This document shows, one piece after another, positions 18,011-22,145 of a stretch of DNA of 22,145 nt. The notes beneath the pieces are model-generated. The model was given only the letters and a program-made list of their open reading frames with translations. It had not been told where the DNA came from and did no database searches. The number at the start of each line of letters is the position of its first letter. Within the stretch, counting starts at the first letter, position 1. The position numbers were made by a program, and so were the translations under genes. This DNA is from Bacteroidota bacterium (GTDB lineage Bacteria; Bacteroidota; Bacteroidia; AKYH767-A; OLB10): the NCBI GenBank assembly GCA_016713525.1, contig JADJOZ010000002.1, forward strand, positions 1 through 22,145, in the 5' to 3' direction.

Positions 18011-19209
18011 ATGTCCAGCCAGGCTGCTAATGAATTTGAAGAAAATACAGTGCACATCAATTACCATCCTTTACCTGTTGTTTTGGCAAGAGGAAGGTGC
18101 ACTGGTGTGGGATGTGGAAGGCAAACAATATTTCGATTTTTATCAGCGTATAGCGCGGCAAATCAGAAAGGGCATTGCCACCGAAGATTCATTTCGTCGC
18201 TGGTTGATCAGGCTTGCTTTCAAAACACCGTCACGGGCATTCCAAAACAATTTATTTGGAGGATACAACACCCTTCACCACCTCTTTTTCGGTTACGACA
18301 AAGTTTTGCCTGAATACCAATGATGAAGCGGTTGGAAACAGGGGTTAAAACTTTGCAGGAAATGGGCTTATGAAGTGAAGGAATTCCGGTGAATCAGGCC
18401 AAAATTATTGTCTGTGCCAACAATTTTCACGGTTCGTACCATGGCTGCCATTTCAGCATCAACCGATCCCGATTCAAACCGGAAACTTCGGACCTTGTTA
18501 CCGGGATTTGAAATAATTCCTTATAACGATTTGTCAGCACTTAAGCATGCTTTGGAAGATCCCAATGTAGCAGGTTTTTCCGGTGGAGCCTATTCAGGGA
18601 GAAGCTGGTGTTGTTGTTCGGATGCCGCTTATCTGCGAACGGCAAAATCTTATTGTGAATCGAAAAAGTATTGTTCATGCTGATGAAATTCAGACTGGAA
18701 TTGCCAGAACGGGTAAGATGTTTGCCTGCGATCACGAAGATGTGAAAGCTGACATTTGTTGCTTGGAAAGCTCTCAGTGGTGGCACTATGCCGGTATCTG
18801 CAGTTCTTGCCAATGATGAAGTGATGCTATGTATTAAACCCGGCGAACATGGCAGCACCTATGGTGGGGAATCCTTTGGCTTGTGCTGTTGCAATGACGG
18901 CGTTGCAAGTGGTAGAAGATGAAAATCTCAGTGCAAAAGCGGAGCGTCCTGAGGGAAATTCTTCGAAATGAATGGTGAAAGCTATCAAGTCTCTGATATG
19001 ATCACTCTGGTTCGGGGAAAAGGCTTACTGAACGCTATAGTAATCTAAGCCTGTTAATGGTAAAGATGCCTGGGATGTTTGTCGAAACTTGCCGAAAACG
19101 GCCTATTGGCTAAGCCTACTCACGGTGATATTATCCCTTTGCTCCTCCGTTGGTAATTACCGAAGAACAACTTCGGGATAGATGGTAATCATTCGGAAAA
19201 ACGATTTGA
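18011..19209 (+). CDS. rocD: Ornithine aminotransferase RocD (frameshifted)
   Basis: This PLP-dependent class III aminotransferase converts ornithine and 2-oxoglutarate to glutamate semialdehyde and glutamate. The ATG at 18011 (MSSQAANEFEENTVHINYHP) is preferred over the one at 17999, though both are in frame. Key pieces are VVLARGEGALVWDVEGKQYF-type sequence, FLSAYSAANQKGHCH, RAFQNNLFGGYNT, a TGVEAVE-like region near 18330 (broken), KIIVCANNFHG with the conserved aromatic/His-Gly, DPNVAGF, EPIQGEAGVVV, DEIQTGIARTGKMFACDHED (the PLP-ring Asp is in DEIQ), and the LGKALSGGT loop holding the catalytic Lys (a missing C near 18770 disguises it). Then PGEHGSTYGG, ALQVVEDENLSAKAER, GLLAKPTHGDI, APPLVITEEQL. 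Length about 400 residues fits the family. About ten frame breaks occur. Confidence 0.9.
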
Positions 19210-19213
19210 TCGT

Positions 19214-19737
19214 TTACAGCAGAATCAGAACCATTGCCGCAGGATCTTCTTCTTTTTTGAGAATAGAAGCGCTGATTAATGCAAACTTACCAGTCCTAAG
19301 ATTACCATTCCTAAGAAAGCGAATGCCGACATCAAAGCGGGTTTAATCCAGAAATCCATGGTGCCCGACCTTTTTCGATATCAGAGTCTGAGATGCCAAG
19401 GTCTAGAGTTTCCTGCTCTTGTTCCAAACGGAGGAGAAGCATTTCCGGGATTTGATAGGTTTGAAATGAAGAAAAGAATAGGAAGAAAATGCACCTCAAT
19501 GATAGAAATTAACAAACCACCAAAAACCCTGTGCCAGATAGAAATAAATTCATGCTGAAATTGATCCCTTAGTTTCCCGGAGTCCAAGGAAGATGACAAT
19601 TGCAGGAACTGGCATATAGAGATACCGAAACCAGTAGTGAAGTTTCGGCGTCTTTTTCGGAGTCCCAGAACATATAGCAGGAGAAATAGCAATCAGGATG
19701 CCTCCGAGAATCGGCCTTATTGAATATTTGGTTTCAT
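19214..19737 (-). CDS. DUF4199-like small membrane protein (frameshifted)
   Basis: On the minus strand a start at 19737 gives METKYSIRPILGGILIAIS and a second hydrophobic stretch (LLLYVLGLRK). After breaks there are further hydrophobic segments (VPAIVIFLGL, FLSGTGFLVV). Then comes a charged cytoplasmic-like segment, LLRLEQEQETL and SDSDIEKG, followed by MDFWIKPALMSAFAFLGMVI and LGLVS.ALISASILKKEEDP before TAA at 19214. Four membrane segments, an 'EEQ..L...S..DIEKAM.F' loop, a GL.VSLISA..LKK end and about 174 residues are the DUF4199 pattern found in many Bacteroidota. The function of the family is unknown. It converges on rocD with four bases between stop codons. The call rests on pattern recognition across several frame switches. 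Confidence 0.55.
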
Positions 19738-20200
19738 AAGTTCACGATATTTATTGGTGTAAATTTATACTATTCAATCAGATTCCAAAACTAGTTGAGC
19801 AATTGTTCTCCAATCATGCTTCCGATGGCTACTCCTGACACCCATTGTTACGGCAAAAAAGACTGGGATTAACCTTTTTCAGGATAGTGGTTTGGAAGAG
19901 CCTGATCCCATGATTGCGCTCCACGATGTGCAATGTTAGGTTTTAAGCCCGGAGAAACTAGTTCGATAAAAGGCGGTCGAGTGTGTTTTGGATGAGGAGT
20001 AGAGTACAGAACTGCATAGTTTTTTCAGTTTCAAAATCAGGATTTTCTCCACCTCCAGATAATCTGAGGTTTCCCACATTCCAGGCATAAGTGCACCCTT
20101 TTTCTGGTAAAGAAAACTACCTTTAGTTTTAGCCCAATTCAATAAGTTCCGTTATTAGTAACTGAGCGTGCCGGAACGACATCCATTTAGGAAAAGTTTA
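19738..20200 (-). other. Probable minus-strand coding remnant, unidentified
   Basis: Several minus-strand fragments look protein-like but cannot be joined: LNWAKTKGSFLYQKKGALMP, or in the next frame CTYAWNVGNLRLSGGGENPD (about 20060-20110); PHPKHTRPPFIELVSPGLKP (about 19930-19990); and GVSGVAIGSMIGEQLLN (about 19790-19840). The order and strand would put them just upstream of the DUF4199-like gene. I do not recognise a family and will not assign one. Breaks occur every 30-60 bases. Confidence 0.3.
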
Positions 20201-22145
20201 CGGGCCAAATCCAATAGTTAAATAACCACATTTTTGTTTTGTAATGCTGTCCTGATCTTAATAGTATGGTGACATGTTATTATCAAGATTTTGAATTTAT
20301 ATATGCAGACCCAGTTACTATGGTAATCCTGCATTGGTTACCTTATGGATGAGTGTTTTCATCGCAGGTGACTTGAGTTTGATTTTGACCTTGTCCATTA
20401 CCGCAAAACGATGGTTTGCAGCTTCCAAGACGATCCACTGATGTGTTCTTGAACATCATAATCCAGGGTAGGGGTTTAGTTTCTAGATCTGGTTAGTGCT
20501 CTCATCCAAATATTAAACTCAAGTCATGTGAGCTGTGTGCCCTATCTAAATGACGTTTCTCCATCAGCTGGATTAAAGATTTTTTTCCCTGGGACAGTTT
20601 CAACTGTGATTCATTTTTGTGATCATCATTGATGTGGTGTTTTCGTTGTCCCCAGCGGTCTTTGTTGAATGCACCAATATCTTAACAAAGATACCTTGAT
20701 GCCTGTACTGTTCTAGTGACTCAATATTTGATCCAAAACAAAAACTTTATTTTCAAAAATTGGTACCTTATAAGAAAACTTGAATGTATCAAGGTGGATT
20801 TGCTTGGCTGGGAAAAAGAATTGAAGATAAAGTTAGCATTTGATCCAACAATGCTGTTGCTATTAATGTGCCTGCATCATTGATTTGAAGAATGAACGTG
20901 TCCTGTAATTCAAACATAGCACTTTTCTTGCGCTTGAGGATCAAGTATCGGTAATGAGTTCATGATTGTTATTTATTATTTCAGATTTAAAATGAATTTT
21001 CAGATTCTCGCTACATGGTTGATGAACTTCAGTTGACTTGATCTAACCTTATCCTAATGAATTACATGGAAAACACTTAATTGTCCCTAGAACAGTTGAA
21101 TAAACCTGGTGGATCCTGAGTCCCAGCTTTCCTAGTATTGGATGCACAGGTGTGAATCCATGCTGTAACTGGGAATTTCATGGAATTTGATTTGGTTAAA
21201 AAGAAGATCTACGTGCCATGCGGGTTGTTTTTTTCAGCTTAGTAGCCAGCTCTTGGATTCATTGTCATTTGACCTGTTCCTTGTTCACGGAGAAAGAAGA
21301 ATCACAATAATGAGAAACAAGTCAGTCCCCCCTTCTGATCCATGATTTTTCAGTGTTTGATAGCTATCAACGATGTCTGCATTTATTGTGCCTTCGTAAG
21401 TCGCCGCCAGCTGCGACGTTGTATTTCTGGCTGCGTCCTTTCGGCTTCTCATTCAGGTTCGGGTGAGCTAGTGTTTAACAGATCGTGGTAATATAAGTAA
21501 ATCAGTCATTCCTTCAAACTCATTATCCAACAGCCTATACCAGTATATTGACTATCGGTTTGTGTATTGCATTGCTTGCAGTTGATCAGTTATTTGAAGA
21601 ATGAAGAATGTGAAGGAATACGTGCGGGGTTAATTGTTGAGCGGGACTTTGTGATTTGCTAATTATTTTTCTGGTCAGTTGTTCTAAAGTAACCTTGTTG
21701 AGCCCCCCCAAAAGAAACACTGTAAAAGTTCTCAATGTAATAAAGGTTACATCCCCTTCATCCTTAGTAATTGACTTATAAAGATATGCTAAGTGATCCT
21801 GCATGTTTACATAGGTAAATGATCTTTTCCTGAGGGGCTGTATTTGAGGGATGGGTTTCTGGTTGGTGATGTGTTTGCAGTTGTATGTATTCTGAAGGTT
21901 GCTATTGATATGGCCGATTCGTAATGATGAAGGAAATAATGGATCGGTTTTTTATTCGAAGAGTTTTTATTTTGCTATTTTCCGTAGGTACTAGTTATGG
22001 TTTGCACATCCCAAAATCGTATAAGAATTAAACGTTGAGTATGGATTCATTTATTTCAGTAGGTATGTGTTGATTATAGGCTTGCTGGCTTGCTTAAGGT
22101 TTGGCAAACTTATTTTTTAACTAAAAGTTCCCATCAGTAAAAGTA
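20201..22145. other. About 1.9 kb with no recognisable gene
   Basis: I read all frames and found no stretch that I can match to a protein family, no tRNA or rRNA, no repeat array and no insertion sequence ends. Two minus-strand fragments are weakly protein-like: LEAANHRFAVMDKVKIKLKS (around 20380-20440) and DEGDVTFITLRTFTV (around 21710-21770). Given the rising density of indels before this point, I think the region is coding but too error-laden to read, rather than truly non-coding. Confidence 0.45.

Noticed and set aside
18541..18858. Minus-strand 105-residue open frame
   Set aside because: It is antisense to rocD over the PLP-binding region.
1..22145. CRISPR array, tRNA or rRNA genes
   Set aside because: I looked for regularly spaced repeats and for T-loop-like GTTCGANNC segments with acceptor pairing; the few GTTCGA occurrences (for example near 9133) lie inside coding sequence and do not fold as tRNA.
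1..22145. Programmed frameshifting or recoding as an explanation for the frame switches
   Set aside because: Breaks occur in both directions, at no shared slippery motif, and in every gene; error is the simpler explanation.

Overview
The window looks like chromosomal DNA of a Bacteroidota bacterium, probably from a Chitinophagales/Saprospirales-like lineage (lineage rank inferred, weak). Several large secreted proteins carry C-terminal type IX secretion (T9SS) sorting segments. There is a Bacteroidota-style IS66 element, a DUF4199-like membrane protein, and a promoter box of the Bacteroidota TAnnTTTG type.

Layout. 1-8164: one or two very large secreted proteins (an N-terminal stalk region, a parallel beta-helix, a beta-sandwich-like region, a second beta-helix and a T9SS sorting domain), split by an IS66 element at about 3437-5724. 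8171-9618: a second T9SS cargo, beta-propeller-like, 6 bases downstream. 9619-10053: intergenic DNA with three kinds of short repeat. 10054-11829 (minus): dapD followed by a heptosyltransferase-type glycosyltransferase. 11912-13447 (plus): ruvX, def and aroK, diverging from dapD. 13464-16540 (minus): rlmD, a TPMT-like methyltransferase, an NlpC/P60 lipoprotein and a phosphoribosyltransferase, with a perfect hairpin between the methyltransferase and the hydrolase. 16878-17921 (plus): a third T9SS cargo. 18011-19209 (plus): rocD, ornithine aminotransferase. 19214-19737 (minus): DUF4199-like membrane protein. 19738-22145: no gene I can name.

The dominant property of this sequence is single-base indels. 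Nearly every gene, including ones that should be essential (def, dapD, aroK), is readable only by switching frame one or more times, yet catalytic motifs survive on both sides of each break. The break density rises from the first 9 kb to the last 3 kb, where almost no coding signal remains. I infer an uncorrected or low-depth long-read consensus worsening towards a contig end rather than real gene decay. The coordinates below are therefore for reconstructed genes running across frame breaks, and single-frame open reading frames will under-call or mis-split them.

Functionally the housekeeping part covers lysine/diaminopimelate synthesis, LPS core assembly, protein N-terminal maturation, aromatic amino acid synthesis, rRNA methylation, cell-wall turnover and arginine/ornithine metabolism. 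The rest is extracellular protein export. I did not find a convincing undescribed system. The best leads are the IS66-split giant beta-helix protein with its downstream propeller partner, and the unreadable last 2.4 kb.
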